64,000 nucleotides of DNA. It comes from Numida meleagris (taxonomy: Eukaryota > Chordata > Aves > Galliformes > Numididae). Positions 1 through 40,000 of this stretch are shown here, in pieces. The stretch lies in assembly GCF_002078875.1 (NCBI RefSeq), contig NC_034413.1, positions 65,282,802-65,346,801 of the forward strand. The letters run 5' to 3'. The notes under the pieces are model-generated. The model saw only the letters and a list, made by a program, of their open reading frames with translations, had not been told where the DNA came from and made no database searches. The position numbers and the translations under genes were made by a program. Every line of letters begins with the position of its first letter. Positions within the stretch are counted from its first letter, which is position 1.

Positions 1-26821
<26,821 letters not shown>

Positions 26822-27870
26822 CATTTACATTGGTGGACACTCAGCCTTTACTACTTCCATGTCCTCCTCTCCTTGATTGGCTTAATGTGGCGGGGTTTCT
26901 GTTCTTTTCACAGAGACTCCCGGGATGTTTTGTCATACGTGACATTAGCCATTGAAGAAAAACCCAGTGATCCAGCGAGACGAAGAAGAAAAAGTTAATA
27001 CCAGACAAGAGCGAGAAATCATCTTTGAGAAAGGCAGCTTTCTATAAGGAATGCCGTTGAAATGCCCCCTACTTTTATAATAGTTTTGTTTTATATTTTT
27101 GAATTCTTGTATCAGATCCAAAGTTCTATTGTACAGCAAACATTCATAAAAGCCCACGTTCAGATTTGTATTTTATAATCCCTGTTCACTGCCAGCACAC
27201 AGCTGTCCATTCCAAAGCAGGAACCTGAGGATTGGTGTGGGGGAAAAGAGAACCATTTTCAAGGAATTATGCTCATTTTCTAGTGAATTGCCCAAAATGT
27301 TCAGATTAACCAGTTCCTCGTCCCTTGCATTTCTTTTGTTTTTTAAAGAAAAGAAATATATAATTTTAGTAACTAGTTAATTGCTTAGATGGTTGTTTTC
27401 TTTTGAGATTCATTCAAGCGATGTCAAAAGAAATGACAAGTTCGTTGTGCCCTTGAAGGATGCGCTTTGATCCAACCAGCTGAATAAGTATTTAAAGGGG
27501 AATATGAATAGATTACAAAGGATGTTCACTGAATCACATTTTAATATTTCTTTTTAGCAACAAGGTGAAGAAACTAAAACGTATCTTCACAAGTGACAAA
27601 ATGTTTGCACTTTAATTGTGTTCCCACCAGTATGAATCTCTTTCTCTTTCTATTCACGCTAAGATAATTGTGTTTGATAAGAGCTGGAAACCTTTTTAAT
27701 GGTTTAAGTTTTCATCATTTGCAGATACTCACTGGACATCAAAAGACTCATTGCACATAAAAATGAAACAAACATTTTTTTCAATTTGTGTAATTTGCAA
27801 GGCTGTACAATGTGTGCTGATGCAAGCCTTTTTCAGTTCAAGAAAATAAATGTTTACAAACACAAACTTT
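26822..27870 (+). other. R3HDM1: R3HDM1 3' UTR with poly(A) signal
   Basis: After the stop codon the sequence becomes AT-rich, with stops in all frames. A canonical AATAAA at 27845-27850 is followed by a T/G-rich stretch (tttttcggtgcacttgttt), so cleavage probably occurs near 27870. A second AATAAA at 28075-28080 is also followed by GT/T-rich sequence and could be a distal alternative site. The end given here is approximate. Confidence 0.7.
27845..27850 (+). terminator. R3HDM1: Poly(A) signal AATAAA, R3HDM1
   Basis: Perfect AATAAA about 1.0 kb after the R3HDM1 stop codon, followed within 30 nt by a T/G-rich downstream element. Confidence 0.7.
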
Positions 27871-28080
27871 TTCGGTGCACTTGTTTAAACTTGTAGGAGT
27901 CTTCTGAAACCTGGATGAACACACTGATGGGTTGGATCCCTATAAATGTGAGAAAATAACTTGAAAATAACTACTACTGTAACTTTTTTAAACCACCATC
28001 TCTCTTCTTAAAACATTTATTTACACTATCTTCTCCATTTTTTTAAATGTTTTCCCCCATACAAATGAAAACAGAATAAA

Positions 28081-31000
28081 TCAGAGACTATAAGGGCTGC
28101 CCCTGTTCTGTTGTTTTTTTTCTTGTAGCACAGGTGCTGACTTGCTGTGTAGATAAGTAACAACCTGTTTCCTTCCTTTAAGGCCATTGCTTTGTAAAAC
28201 GTGCATTTTTAATTCCTCTAAGTGGACACTCAAGCTAAATGTTATATTTAAAAACATTTAACAGAGGTTAAGTAAAGAATTTTGGCGCCTAATCTTCTCC
28301 TTGTTTCAAAAATTCTCCCACTGAACAACTGAACATCAATATGTGAAGCAGCAAGAACTGTCCTCTGCATGTTTTGTTTTTAAATCATTTTGTGATTAAT
28401 CCAAGTACGCAGAAGAAAAGTGGTCAGCCTGGGAATAAGAGAGCCTAATGAATTAAGCATGTGGGACCCGATTCTGCCAAAGGCTGCAATGACAGGTATT
28501 TACATGACTAAAGGTAAACTTCCCCTGTGGATGTCTCCTGCAGCACAGGGCGAATGCTCACAGTAGATCCCCTTTGCTGGAAGGATGGATGCTTCTTGGC
28601 ATTCAAGTACATCTGCTACTGGTTCAGTTAAGGTTCATACCTGAGAGGGTATCTGCTTTCATCCTGAGGTGGAATCGCTGTAGATCACCACACCTACGAC
28701 CAAAGAAAATACAACCCCAAGTTATCTAAGTTACCATATTCCACTCCTGAGCAGCACAGATGGTAACGTGACCAACGCACAAGCTGCATCACTGCTTCTT
28801 GCCAATTACCAGAACTAGCTCAAGATTATGGCTTTAATCCTGTAAGTCAGAAGTCTATAATGACAGGTGTCACAACTCAAAGAGGCAGTTGCCTCCTCTG
28901 ACTAAAAAAAGAAAATTCTAGGACAAGATTTTCCACAGCTGTAGAAGAAAAGTGAATAACTGAGTTATCATCTAGTCTGACTGACCAAAGAGCGGTACTA
29001 AACGTAACATCCAATCTAACCATTTCCAGAGCAATTAATAAGTCACTTGCATACTAATCCAGAATATGACTCTTCCCTACTATTACTACAGCCAGGTCAC
29101 CCTTTCTGAGCACTTATTTTTTTTTTTCCTGTGGAGCAGGGGCAGTTACATTTTTTTGTCTGGATATGCTGATACATGCCTCACTGATTATAATTAACAG
29201 GACTCTGTATGCATCAGAGGCTTCCGTGCCCATTTTAGACTTCAGAGTTAAAAAATACTTCAGTTTTACAGTCATTTGTTCATTGCACTTCCTGTGCCAC
29301 TTCATACTGTCCCAATGAGAAGGTTCATCAGACACTAGCTTTCAAACTTAAAGTTTAAGATAATTAAGACCAGCCGTACTTCCCTGACTTTTACACTACT
29401 GTCACTTCTGGTTCCTTATAAGGCACAGCTCTGGGGACTGTGTACAAAGACCCTGGAACTAGATTTATTTCATAGCTGGGAATAGATACAGTATGTAAAA
29501 CCAGTCTTCTCAAGTGCTCTCACCAACCTAGAACTAGCTTATTGGAGCTTCCTGCCAGTCCACGATGGAGCCATTTTTAAAGTAAATAATAGCAAAAGGA
29601 ATTAAGTAAGGACTCGAATTATACTGCAGTGATTTAATACATTTCATGTGGCTGGGAGCATGTTGTAACTGCTAAAGCTGAGGGAAAAGCATTGAAGAAT
29701 AACTAGACAACCCAGATGAATCTATTATCTACTCCACCCAAGGCTACTACTTGAGTTCAATTTTTAATTAATGCAGTAATATTACTGTACAAAATGCATC
29801 CCTGAACTGTGAACACATTCATTGTTCTTTGTCATAGTACACTGAAAAACCCATGGGCATGTGCCTGGATTCAGGTAGAACATAACAGCACACCTGAGAA
29901 TCTACTCACAGCCTCCACACGGTTGCCACAGTTCACTTCTCATTAAGACTGGACTGGTATAAAGTGAAATGCCAGCAATCTGCATCTTGCATCTTCCTGA
30001 GACTCTTCCCTAAGTAAACTGAACCTATTTTAATCTGAAACCTTTTCTTGCATTCACACAGACCTAAAAGATGACCTCAAAAGTAGCAGAACATCTACAG
30101 AGAAAGAAATCCAACACTGTGGTGCACTTCCTATTGAAGTCTACAGTACCGCACCCATCCCTAATATCAGTGGACCCGGGCAGTCTGAAGTGGTAAATTA
30201 TGTTTCAAGATCCAGGTGAGGATGCTACGTAGATGGGAGCCCCATTTTGTCACAGCATGAGAAGAATTGCTTAGCTTGGTGGAGGAAATAAAGTACTTGG
30301 ATATGCAACATGCATTTCACAGCAAGACCAGTTTTGCTGCCCTGCATCATTCCAGCAGCTCCTTTTCCTATCCAGTGACGCAAGCCATTTTGCTCAAGGT
30401 GGAACAAAGTTTTATTCTCATACTTACACACTTATTTGTGCCTTAAAACTTAACATTTGACATTTGTTGTCTTAAATTAATCTCGTAGCAGCTTGTTTGG
30501 ATGATAAAAACAGAGTCTTAATTAAAATTGCAACTAACATTTGTGAAGATCTGTTTTAGCTGCATGACATGTTTTTTTTCCCTAGAAAATTGGTGTGGGT
30601 TGTAATTTCCCACATTCAGCTCTGAGGCAAAGAGTGCTTATATGAAGCTTAGGAGAAATCTGATCAAACCACCTCTAAATTAAATGTCATGAAAAATTAC
30701 TGTAGCTCAGAAAGGACTGACTTCAGTCCCCTTGGTGTTTTACAGCCCAGTCTTCATGAATATTGATGTACTGCCTCTATTCAGATTCCTGATCCTGCTC
30801 CCATTTAAAGTGGTTTGAGTATTTTTGGCTAGCGATGTCAATAAACACGCAACTAAACAGTGCACAACATTAATGTGACTTCATTTTGGAAGCCTTAATT
30901 CTCGCATGTAAACCAGAACCCTTAAAAGGGCCTGATTTCCAAAACCTTCCAAAAGTTAAGTCCCTTGAAGCACTCTTATTTGGAAGTGAACAGAAAAGCC

Positions 31001-33660
31001 AATATTCACATCTGAAAATTTTAGATGTGAAAATTTAGATTTTACTCCAGTGTAAATGAAGTAGCCTCTTGGTTGACTTGAAAATTACGCAGTCACATTC
31101 TTAACATAAGACGTGCGAGCCTCCCCTTAGTTCAGTGTCTGCCTCCTACGTTCAGGCTCGTAGGGCTGCAGTTTGGACCTGACTATCTGACAGGCCCCGT
31201 TCAGCAAGGCTTACTTTTTATCCTGCTTGTAACTACTTGGCTTCTTTGCAACGTTTGCTGATTGTCAAAATTTGTCAGGTGAAAGTGGATCTTGCATAAG
31301 AGATGAAGAAGCATTAAAATTTGGTACAGGGCACAAACATGTTAACATCTGCTGCTTTATTTTGTCAGTCTTACCAGTAAAGCACAGAGCAAAGTCATTC
31401 TGTGGGGTGCATACAACTGTAATGAATTGTTTCTGCACTTCTGAGGATAAATTTGATGTCAGAAAGACTAGCACTGTAAACCAAAGAGCCATATAGGAAA
31501 ACCTGTACGTTGCTGATAGTCATTTGCTTTTAAAACTGGTATAAAGTATAAAAATAAACTGTGCTACTGTGTATAACGCTCACCAGTGAAGTTTGTTCTT
31601 CATTCAGTTCCCATGCCCCAGCTGACTGAGAATCTGAATTAGACTAAGGACTGATGATGATATATCACACTGACAGCAGTGAAAATTTTCAGGCACAGAA
31701 ATGCTACAAGGTGGCTGCAGTATATACTAGCTTCAACCCTAAGTGATCTGCTACACTTAATTTCCTAGCAATACTTGATAGCTAAGTTAAAGAAACTATA
31801 TTAAAAAAAATCTAAACAAAAAAAAAATGCAATATTACATTACGTCGAACTCAATTTACAGAACTTGAATTGGGGATGCTGGCATTCTGCCTCTTTCTAA
31901 CACCTACCTTGTAACCCTTCAGCAGTTGTAAGATGAGTTGGAGAGACTGGTATGCAGCACAGCCTTGCCCTTCGTACAGTTTCCAAATTAGTTACTGTAA
32001 GAAACAGCACTAGGATAGTGCTAGGATAGCCTACAGCACTGATTTACAGATGCTAGGAAACACAGCAGAGTTTGTCTCCATGTTAATTCAAATCCTTTGT
32101 AACTGGTTTGAACTGATACTTTGATTTGTTAATGGACCACTGATTAGAATTCAGTAACAGTGCAATTAAAAGAAATCCACTAATAAAAATATTTTCCTTT
32201 ACAATCCAAGTGAATCTGCACTGATGTGTTGGGTTTTTTGAGGGGGAAGGTGTGAATCAGCAATCTCCTAAAATGTAAACAGCTTTTTTGCATTATTTCC
32301 CATATTGATTGCCAAATTCGATTTTGCATATTTATCTGATAGGAGCTAAAATTTCCACCGGAATGACAGATGGAATTTCAATCAAATTTGGCTCCATATG
32401 TTCTGAAAAGTCTTAGACTTGCTACAGCAAATGCTCTGGAGGTGGACTGTAAAGCTTCCTTGTACCTTACACAACATTGCAAATATAAGCAATTCGGGGA
32501 GCCAGCTGGGTGCAAAGAACCCTTTAAAATCTTTTTAAAGAAAAGCTCAGGAAGATACCTTAATCCATGTGCAGCTTTCTCTCCTCTGGGGTTCTTGCAC
32601 TGTGCAACCAGCTCAGCCCGATCTCTGTCCTGCATTACAACTGCTCCCATGTGTTTGCAGCTTCTTAGGGACATGTGCTCCAGGAGCTCCCAGATTAATG
32701 ACTGCCACAGAGGCATTCCAACTGCAGCAGCTCAGTGACCCTGCGGTTAGACAGTTAGAGGTGTTAAACTGTAGCTATTTGAGAATGTAACCTAAATAAT
32801 TCTTCTTGATGTCAAGATGTTACCAGATGTAACCCTTACCAGATGCACACAGTGCACACCCACACTGAAGTTCCAATCCAGACACCAGCAGGCCCTTTGT
32901 AGAATTTCGTTGAAGCCTTCCTTGTTTGAAGCCGTACAGGAATTTTTGAAAATCATGCTTTCCAAGTCATGTCCCTGAGCAGTGGTGCTCAGCTCCTCAC
33001 CGGCCCTTCTAATGCAACTCAGCTTCCAACTTCAGGTTTCTAACCAGGTGCAATAAATGCAGCCCACACCTGCTGGGAACGCCGCGAGCGTACTTTGGTA
33101 GTCTTGATAATATCAAAGAAATACAAAAACAAACAAACAACCACACCTTCGCAGAAAAACTAATTTCCAACAGCTGCTTACGCCCATCACACACCTGCGA
33201 GGACACAAAGCTCACCTGCTAAGCAGAACCGCTGCTGCAGGTTTTCCAAGCGCAGTGTTCCCAGACAGACAGAGCAGTCTGTGCCTGCTGCAGCTAACTG
33301 CTTTGCCGCTTTTCATTACTGCTTTTTATCTTTTCCTCGTGCCATTGCATAGAGGGTTTTCTGACCGCACTCCTGGCTAGACGAACTGCAAGTTAAAAGC
33401 CGTCCGGGCTGAACATTTTTGTCTGACGGCATGTGCCTCAGCAGCAGTTACCCAGAACACAGTCACAGTGCTAACACCTGATTTTTTTCCCCAAAACGTG
33501 ACCGACAGAGTACTCGGAGGAACTGCCCCGCGGCTCAACGGCGCTCACCTTCTCACAGCAAGCCTGGAAGGACCCGTGCAAGCCAAGCTCGCTACTTTTC
33601 CACATATTTAGCACCGCTTTCTGTCAGTTTTCCCTCACGTGCACCCCTGGCTTTCTGAGG
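28081..33660. other. R3HDM1-UBXN4 intergenic interval
   Basis: About 5.6 kb without a recognisable protein gene. On the plus strand only AATAAA sequences (for example 31553-31558) stand out. On the minus strand there are exon-like blocks with good splice signals at 33216-33385, 32559-32740 and 28641-28693, consistent with a noncoding transcript running away from the UBXN4 CpG island (see findings). A short hairpin-forming repeat (cacatct/agatgtg) lies near 31008-31032. Confidence 0.5.
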
Positions 33661-33923
33661 TGAGCTGTGTCCCCCCTGCCCGCACAGCCCCTCACCACAC
33701 GCCACGTGTGCGCAGACCCCTTCTTCCCTCAGGCAGCCACAGGGTAGCGATGCTGGAGAGCGGCCTCGAGCCCGGCCCAGCTGCGAGGAGGCGGGACGCG
33801 GCACCGGGGCAGGGCGGTGCGCGCCGCTCGGAGGCAACGCACGAAGCCCGGAGCAGCCAACATGGCGCCCGACAGCCCCCACAGGATGAGGCGAATCTGC
33901 CGCCACCGAGCGCGCGACAAAGA

Positions 33924-33932
33924 GCCAATCAG
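33924..33932. promoter_or_regulatory. CCAAT box (NF-Y type)
   Basis: GCCAATCAG is a full NF-Y core, about 120 nt upstream of the UBXN4 ATG and inside the CpG island. Confidence 0.6.
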
Positions 33933-34000
33933 AAGGCGGGGCTCGGGCCCCCCGGCGCAGGCGCGTGACGGAGGGTTGGCGCGGCCGAGCGGCGGTCGCG

Positions 34001-34012
34001 GCGCATGCGCAC
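34001..34012. promoter_or_regulatory. NRF1 binding motif
   Basis: GCGCATGCGCAC matches the palindromic NRF1 consensus (YGCGCAYGCGCR). It lies 36 nt before the UBXN4 start codon, probably in the 5' UTR or at the transcription start. Confidence 0.65.
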
Positions 34013-34047
34013 GGCGGCGGTCGCGGCGCCTGAACCCGGCGGTCACC

Positions 34048-37000
34048 ATGATGTGGTTCGGCGGCTCCATCCCGGCCGCCATCGCCGCCGCCAAGCAGCA
34101 GAGCTCGGTCTTCGTCGTGTTTGTGTCAGGTACGGCCCGGCCGGAGCGGGGGGCGGCGCCGAGAGCCGGGTCTCGGCCTTCCCCGCGCTGACACGGCGCC
34201 CGCGGCCCCGCAGCTCTGCCCGCTGCTCGCAGGGCCGGGCCCGGCCCTGTCCTGCGGGCCGCGAGCAGCGGGCAGAGCTGCGGGGCCGCCGCGCCGCTCC
34301 GGGGGCGTCGGGACGAGGCCGCTGCGCCGAGCCTGACTGCGGGGCGGGCCCGGCCCGGCCTGTCCGCGGCCCTGCGCGCTCCGTCCCCTCAGCCGCGCCT
34401 CCGCCAGCTGTTGCTGCCCTCCCCCCCCCGCGGCGTGCGGTCATTTGTGCTGTGTCAGCGCGGGGCGCTGCGGAGCGCGGTGTCCCCTGGCCGGGCAGCG
34501 CCGTGCTTCTCTGCGCGCTGGGGCTGTGTTGGCAGTTTACACACAGCTTCCTTTTCCCTTCGTCTTCCCCGTGCTGTTTATCCGGCAACTGACGGGCCGC
34601 TGGAGGAAGTTAGTTCACGTTAACTTTGCGTGCGTCGCCTTCGTGCGTAGAGGACGTTTTTAAAGCCCTGATAACGCGATGGCAGCAGTGGTGAAAGGCT
34701 TTTAGCGTGAGGTTATTCGTTTTATTCATTTATTTGCCTTTTCCTGAAATATTTTTTCAGTCTGTTTGCCTACTGAACCGACGTGATCGCCTTCATAGTC
34801 ACAGACGAGGCGGCGGTAGCGTGTTGCCTGCACCTACATGCAGCGCTGGGTGGGGAGCAGGAGGGAGGCAGGCGCTCCGCAGTGCTCGGCATCTTCACCT
34901 GTGCAACCAACACAGTGATGCCCTGCTGCCCTCTGCCTCTCAGGGCTAGGCGTGTTCTGTTGGATTTCTTGAATGTTTCACATTCTTGAAGATTTTTAGG
35001 AGCATTCAGAACCTGTGACTATTTTGAGCTTGACACGTGTGCGTCGGGAGTTGAGGAGCGAGTGCTGTAACTTGCTCGCAGTATTTTGTTTTTTTTTATT
35101 GAAACTCAAGAGCTGCACAGAACTGTCCTTCTCTTTTAGATGTGGACGTTGACTAGGTGGGTGTGGGAATACTCAGATGCACAGGCTGGTGGTAAGCGTA
35201 TGACTGCGGGGATGTAACCTTGCTTTTATATTCTAATACTCCGTAATGATTTAAGTTGTATCTTTGTTTGTTTGCTCTTTCTATCCCTGGAAAGGGATTT
35301 CTTTGGAAGGCTGTAACTCCAGAACGACAGTCAGTCCAGGAGCACAGGACTAGGGCCTGACCCCGTGACAGCCGACAGAAGCAGTGACTGGGTTTGCTGC
35401 ATGGGCACACGCGCGGTGGTGATGGTGGTGGTGAATCTTCGCACTGCAAACTGGCCCATAGGCATGTGTGAGGGACAAGCTTTCCTAAAGCAGCTTTCTG
35501 AGCAGGAAGAGATGCTGTCAGGAGCGTTCTTTGTAGGTGTTTTGTACGCTTCGCTCAGTGATCTATAGAGGGACAAAACATTAATAAAGTGGAAAAAAAA
35601 TAAGATAAATAGCGAATATAAATCTGCTGTGATTTTAGCGTGGCCTCCATGAAGGATAGCTAGCTATTAGATTCAGTCTTGACCAAAATAATTGAAGTCT
35701 GCTTGGTTCGTTGTATTTTGTTTGGTTTCTACTACTGTCTGTTTGTCTGTCTCTTCCGGTTCACTGCACTTCTCTGGACAAGCACTAGGAGATGAAGAAC
35801 TGGATTCTTCCTTCTGACTCGAGACTATTTTCTACTCAGGCAAGCCGTAATGTGGCTGCTTAGCTTAACAACGCGGCCGTGTTTGCGCCTGCAGTTGCGT
35901 GTTGTTCAGCCAGTTTTTTCCTTCAGCATTTTTGTTCATGAACTTCTTAGTTCAGGTTCAGAGCCTTCCTGGCATAGTTCAGACGACGTGGTTGTGCCAG
36001 TGCATGTAAGATCCATCTCGTGGATGTCTCTGGTATCTTCTTGGTAGAGGTTCTGTAGGTGGTTTTCCACCCTGCACGGTTAGAAGACTCCTTTAATTAA
36101 AGGAGTTATTTAATCTGAGGTTAATTGTTTGTTTTCATGTGAAACTTCCTTGGCTGCCTCCTCTGTTCTGATTGGGGTGTTTAAGATTATTTCTTTCGAA
36201 AAGTTAGGCGTGTTCTAACAATGAAAATACCAGGCCACTTGTGAAAGAGGTGCCTTTTCAGAAGTGAAAAAGGAGGGGGCTGTGGGGCAGAGAAAAAGCA
36301 CTTCAAGCTGAAGTGTTTGTGTTTCTTTTTAGAAACATTTGTAGAAACAGTTCTTTGTTTATAACTTTATTTTTAGGATTTTTTTTTTTTTTTAAACAAA
36401 ACAGTGGTTTGCAATCAGCTAGTTATTTGTCAGTGCTTTCTGGCCAAGCTGTACCCAAGCACTTCTCAAGTTAACTATGCAAAATGACACGAGGAGGAGG
36501 TGAGCAGCCCCATGTTCCAGCTTGCTGTCACTTCCAGTACGGGCAATCCTTGCCCTCGCTGAGGAGTTAGGAAATGCTGAAGGTTTTATGAGCAGTAGCC
36601 AGACAGCTCCTTCTGTAAGGGAGACGTTTGTCCCTGATGACTGTGTGCCAAACAAGCTCTGAAGTTTTGATTTGTCTGTTTCATCTTAGGACTGGTGGTT
36701 TTGAATAGGTTCCTCTTACAGGAACTCTGTCATTGCAGGTGAAGTTTTTTCCAGCGATCTCAGTCACTTGAGAGGTGGTGGATGCCTGTCCCTGTGTAGA
36801 GCTCTCAGTCGACCTGCCCGTGTTGAAGAGATTGGCACGTGTGACTGAGAGTTGTGGGCAGGTCTTTGATTGCTGCCAAGGGAAAGAAAGCCATGTGTGG
36901 GAAATCTGAGGGTCTTGGGAACAGGAGTTCTGAGGCAGCCATAATGAATCGGTGTTTTGCTGAGATGTGAATTCTGCTGGCGCTGGTGATCTTTGCCTTG

Positions 37001-40000
37001 GCTTTCTCCGTGCCTTTCACGTTCCATTTTCAGGATATAGTTACTGCGATAAATGAACCTGAACTCCCAGGTGGGAAGGGGTTATTAACAGAAAGATGCT
37101 TAGTAGCTGTTCTGTGGGTAGTCGCAACATTCAAGAGCTTCATGAGATAGGGTTTCATAAAAGGTGAGTTATCAGCATTTTCCTTCCTGGGTCACAGCTC
37201 TCGGAGCTCGCCCAGTGAATAATCTCTGACCTGTTCTTGTCCTTCAACATTCTTTTGCCAACTGCAGCAGTTGTTTGTCTGGAAAAGTTACCGTTAGGCA
37301 AGTCTTGAGGTATTTTTAGTAGCCTAATCGGGTGAGCACAGTGAAAGTGTGCACAGCACAGCGGCTCTGTCCGAGCATGGGAAGGGGGGGGAGGAGGCCG
37401 CACCACTGGGCAGAACAGCTGCAGCCACCGGCTGCACTTGGTTCCCCTAAAAATATCCTAAATACTAATGTGGGGTCTGGAGGCTGATAGGAACAGAGAT
37501 TAACACTTCTAGGGAGAAATCAACGCGTGTGGATGGAAAACACGTCTCCCAGAGCAGCGTGTTTTGTGTTTGTTCCCTTCTGAGCGGCATTGCGGCCGGT
37601 CCCGACCTAAAGGGAGCGGGGCTTCACAGGGGGACTCCTGCTCTTCCATGAGTAAAAAATACCACCTGAAATAGTGACTGGGATGAAACAAGCAGTTCGC
37701 TGTTGCCATTGAGTAACTGACTTCTACTTGCCAGTGTGTGACTCCTCATCAAGAGTACAGTCAATTCCAAGCTGCTAGGAAGTAGCTGAAGTTAAAGATA
37801 AACAAATGCTTGTAGGCCAGTGCCCTTGTTGAAGGCTGATTAATGTTCACCTGAATTTATTTATTAACCCAAATTCTCACTAAACCGGTGCTTTAGAAGA
37901 TAAATGTGATTAAAATAACAGTTTTGAATTTGTGGCCCCTGTTTCAGTTTCCTTTACTTACGTAGCTCCTCCTCTGTTCCTGAGTGCACCTGGCTCCTTT
38001 TCCTCCACTCCCACTGTTACTGTTCGTGTCAAGAACTGGAACACAAAAGTAATAAATAATTCTGTGAACAAAGGCTTTGTTTTTTTTTTTAACATTATCA
38101 AGTTGTGAAGCCTTGTGTGTTGAACCATGTTTTTACAAGAGGTGAGAAGTATCATTTTACCTGCATTAGCAGCTGCTGTACCAATATGTACATAAATTTA
38201 TAAGGAAGGACAAGCAGTGGACAGCGTGTTAGCAGGTCAAGCCTAATGGCAGGGGAAGCAGTGGTTCGCTCTGACTGCTGCGGGATCTCCTTGCAGGTGA
38301 CAAGAGTGCAGCAAAGCAGGACGTGAAAGCATAAACATACTGCCTGTAACGTGAAAATGCGGCTCGTGGGCAGTTGTGCAATGAGATGATGCAATCAAGC
38401 CGAGCCCCAGGCTGCCATCGCTTCCAGTTCCTTTATCCCTGTTCCAGCTGTGTGGTCCAGTCCTTTCTGCTCCCCTGGAATAACTTGCCATGCAGCTGAA
38501 TGGGCGCGCAAGCTACGTGCTTGCTGTCTTGGAAAGGTTTTTGGTATATTTGCATTTTTTTGGCACGTTAGCAAGATGAATCAGCTGGAGTGAATTACCT
38601 CCAGATCACAGAAAAGAGAAGAAGATTGACTGATTTGAAAATAATTGTGAGAGTCTCTTTCATCAGTGATTTCAAGCAGCTGAAGCAGAGCTTAAGTCAG
38701 AGGCAGTTGTTGGTTCAGCTTCACGTACGCTGTGTTTTGCAGGTGAGGATGAACAGTCCACTGAGATGGCTGCAAGGTGGGAAGACGCTCAGGTGACCGA
38801 GGCTGCCTCAGATGGTTTTGTTGCTATTAAAATCGATACCAAAAGGTTTGATTCTACTCTAATTCTGTCTCTTATACAATCTTTCATTGATGATGATGGA
38901 AGTATGAGGCCTGTGAAGCCCTCTCCGTGTGCTGGAGCCAGTCTAAATACAGTGTTTGAGAGCATAAGTGAGTTCAGTGCTGCCGAAGCCACCGGAATCT
39001 GAAAAAATTGAAATTTCACAAATGTACTGTTATGTTGTGCAGAATATTTATGGCATGTTTCCTGCTGGCTTCGGTGTTAGTAAAAGAATGCTTGAGGATG
39101 TCCTCTTCCAAGAGAAAAAGGCGCAAAAAAGGGCAAGTAAAAAATAATGTGGAATCAAAATGCAAGTACTCTCAAGGCAATCCTTTGTCCGGTAGGGTAA
39201 GTCTGTAAGGCCCTAGAGAAAATGTTTGTTTTTGTAACACACAGCACAGAAGCACTGGGGCTTGTGGATAAATTACTCAATTTTGTTAGAATAAGAGCTC
39301 CAGTCCCAGTGAGGAAAGTGCACTCACGTTTCCAGAAGTTGCATTATTTTTAAAGGCTCTCCAGGCCTTTTGGAAGACGCACTGCGCTGTTTGCACTCCG
39401 TGGATTAGATGTCTTCTTCCTCAATTGCTTCTTAGTGCTGCTTCTATAAATAATCTTCTGCAGTCAACTGTGATAAGCAGGGATTGATAACACTTATGCA
39501 AAATGGTAATGAGAAGATGCAGTGCAAGTTTGTTTTTAGTGTTCTCTCAAGTATTTAAATAGTTCCGTGTGTGGTGGTAGAACATTTATTTTTATGATGA
39601 AAGGCTTAATCTGAAGTTGTTGCAAAGTGATTGCTCTTCCTAAACACGCTGCTTTTCTTTTCACCAGTGAAGCGTGCCTGCAGTTTTCTCAAATTTGTAT
39701 CCTTTGAAAACAGTTTGGATGCTACGTGATGATTACAAATAATTGCTCTCTACAAGTTAAGGCTGTTCGTAAGACAAATATAAGCAATATTATTAAAAAA
39801 TGCATCTTATTGCACAAAAATAAATAATAAGCTGTGTTATTAAATTGTATCATCTACATATTCAGCTTACCACTAGTTCTTAAAAAAAACAAGCTTGTTT
39901 GATATTAATACTGTGTAATTCTCTTAATAGAAACTTACCCAAAGCTTTATGTAAACAGAACAACTCATTGGTGCTAATCAGCATTAGGAAACAAAAAAAT

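Larger units (their letters stand above)
33660..34550. promoter_or_regulatory. UBXN4: CpG island promoter of UBXN4
   Basis: A sharp rise in G+C and CpG density begins near 33660 and falls away after about 34550. No TATA box is visible upstream of the ATG. Recognisable elements on the way to the start codon are an ATGGCG-type YY1 motif (33859-33870), a CCAAT box (GCCAATCAG, 33924-33932), a CGTGACGG CRE-like site (33964-33971) and a palindromic NRF1 motif (GCGCATGCGCAC, 34001-34012). This is the usual make-up of a broad housekeeping promoter, often bidirectional. The exact transcription start cannot be read from sequence. Confidence 0.85.

Noticed and set aside
26909..26999. Possible alternative terminal exon after the R3HDM1 stop (acceptor-like ttcttttcacag)
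   Set aside because: It lies in the 3' UTR just after a stop shared with the human protein; there is no matching donor or conserved peptide.
32370..32738. Plus-strand 122-codon open frame in the intergenic interval
   Set aside because: No recognisable protein, no promoter or splice context on the plus strand, and an equally long frame exists on the opposite strand.
33592..33906. Minus-strand 104-codon open frame starting in the CpG island
   Set aside because: Low-complexity Gly/Ala/Pro/Cys composition typical of GC-rich sequence. The region may be transcribed as a divergent noncoding RNA, but coding is not supported.
34005..34592. Long overlapping open frames on both strands (195 and 181 codons) at the UBXN4 promoter
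   Set aside because: They lie in the CpG island, where stop codons are rare because of base composition. The translations are Arg/Ala/Pro/Gly-rich without domains, and the real exon 1 with its splice donor occupies another frame.
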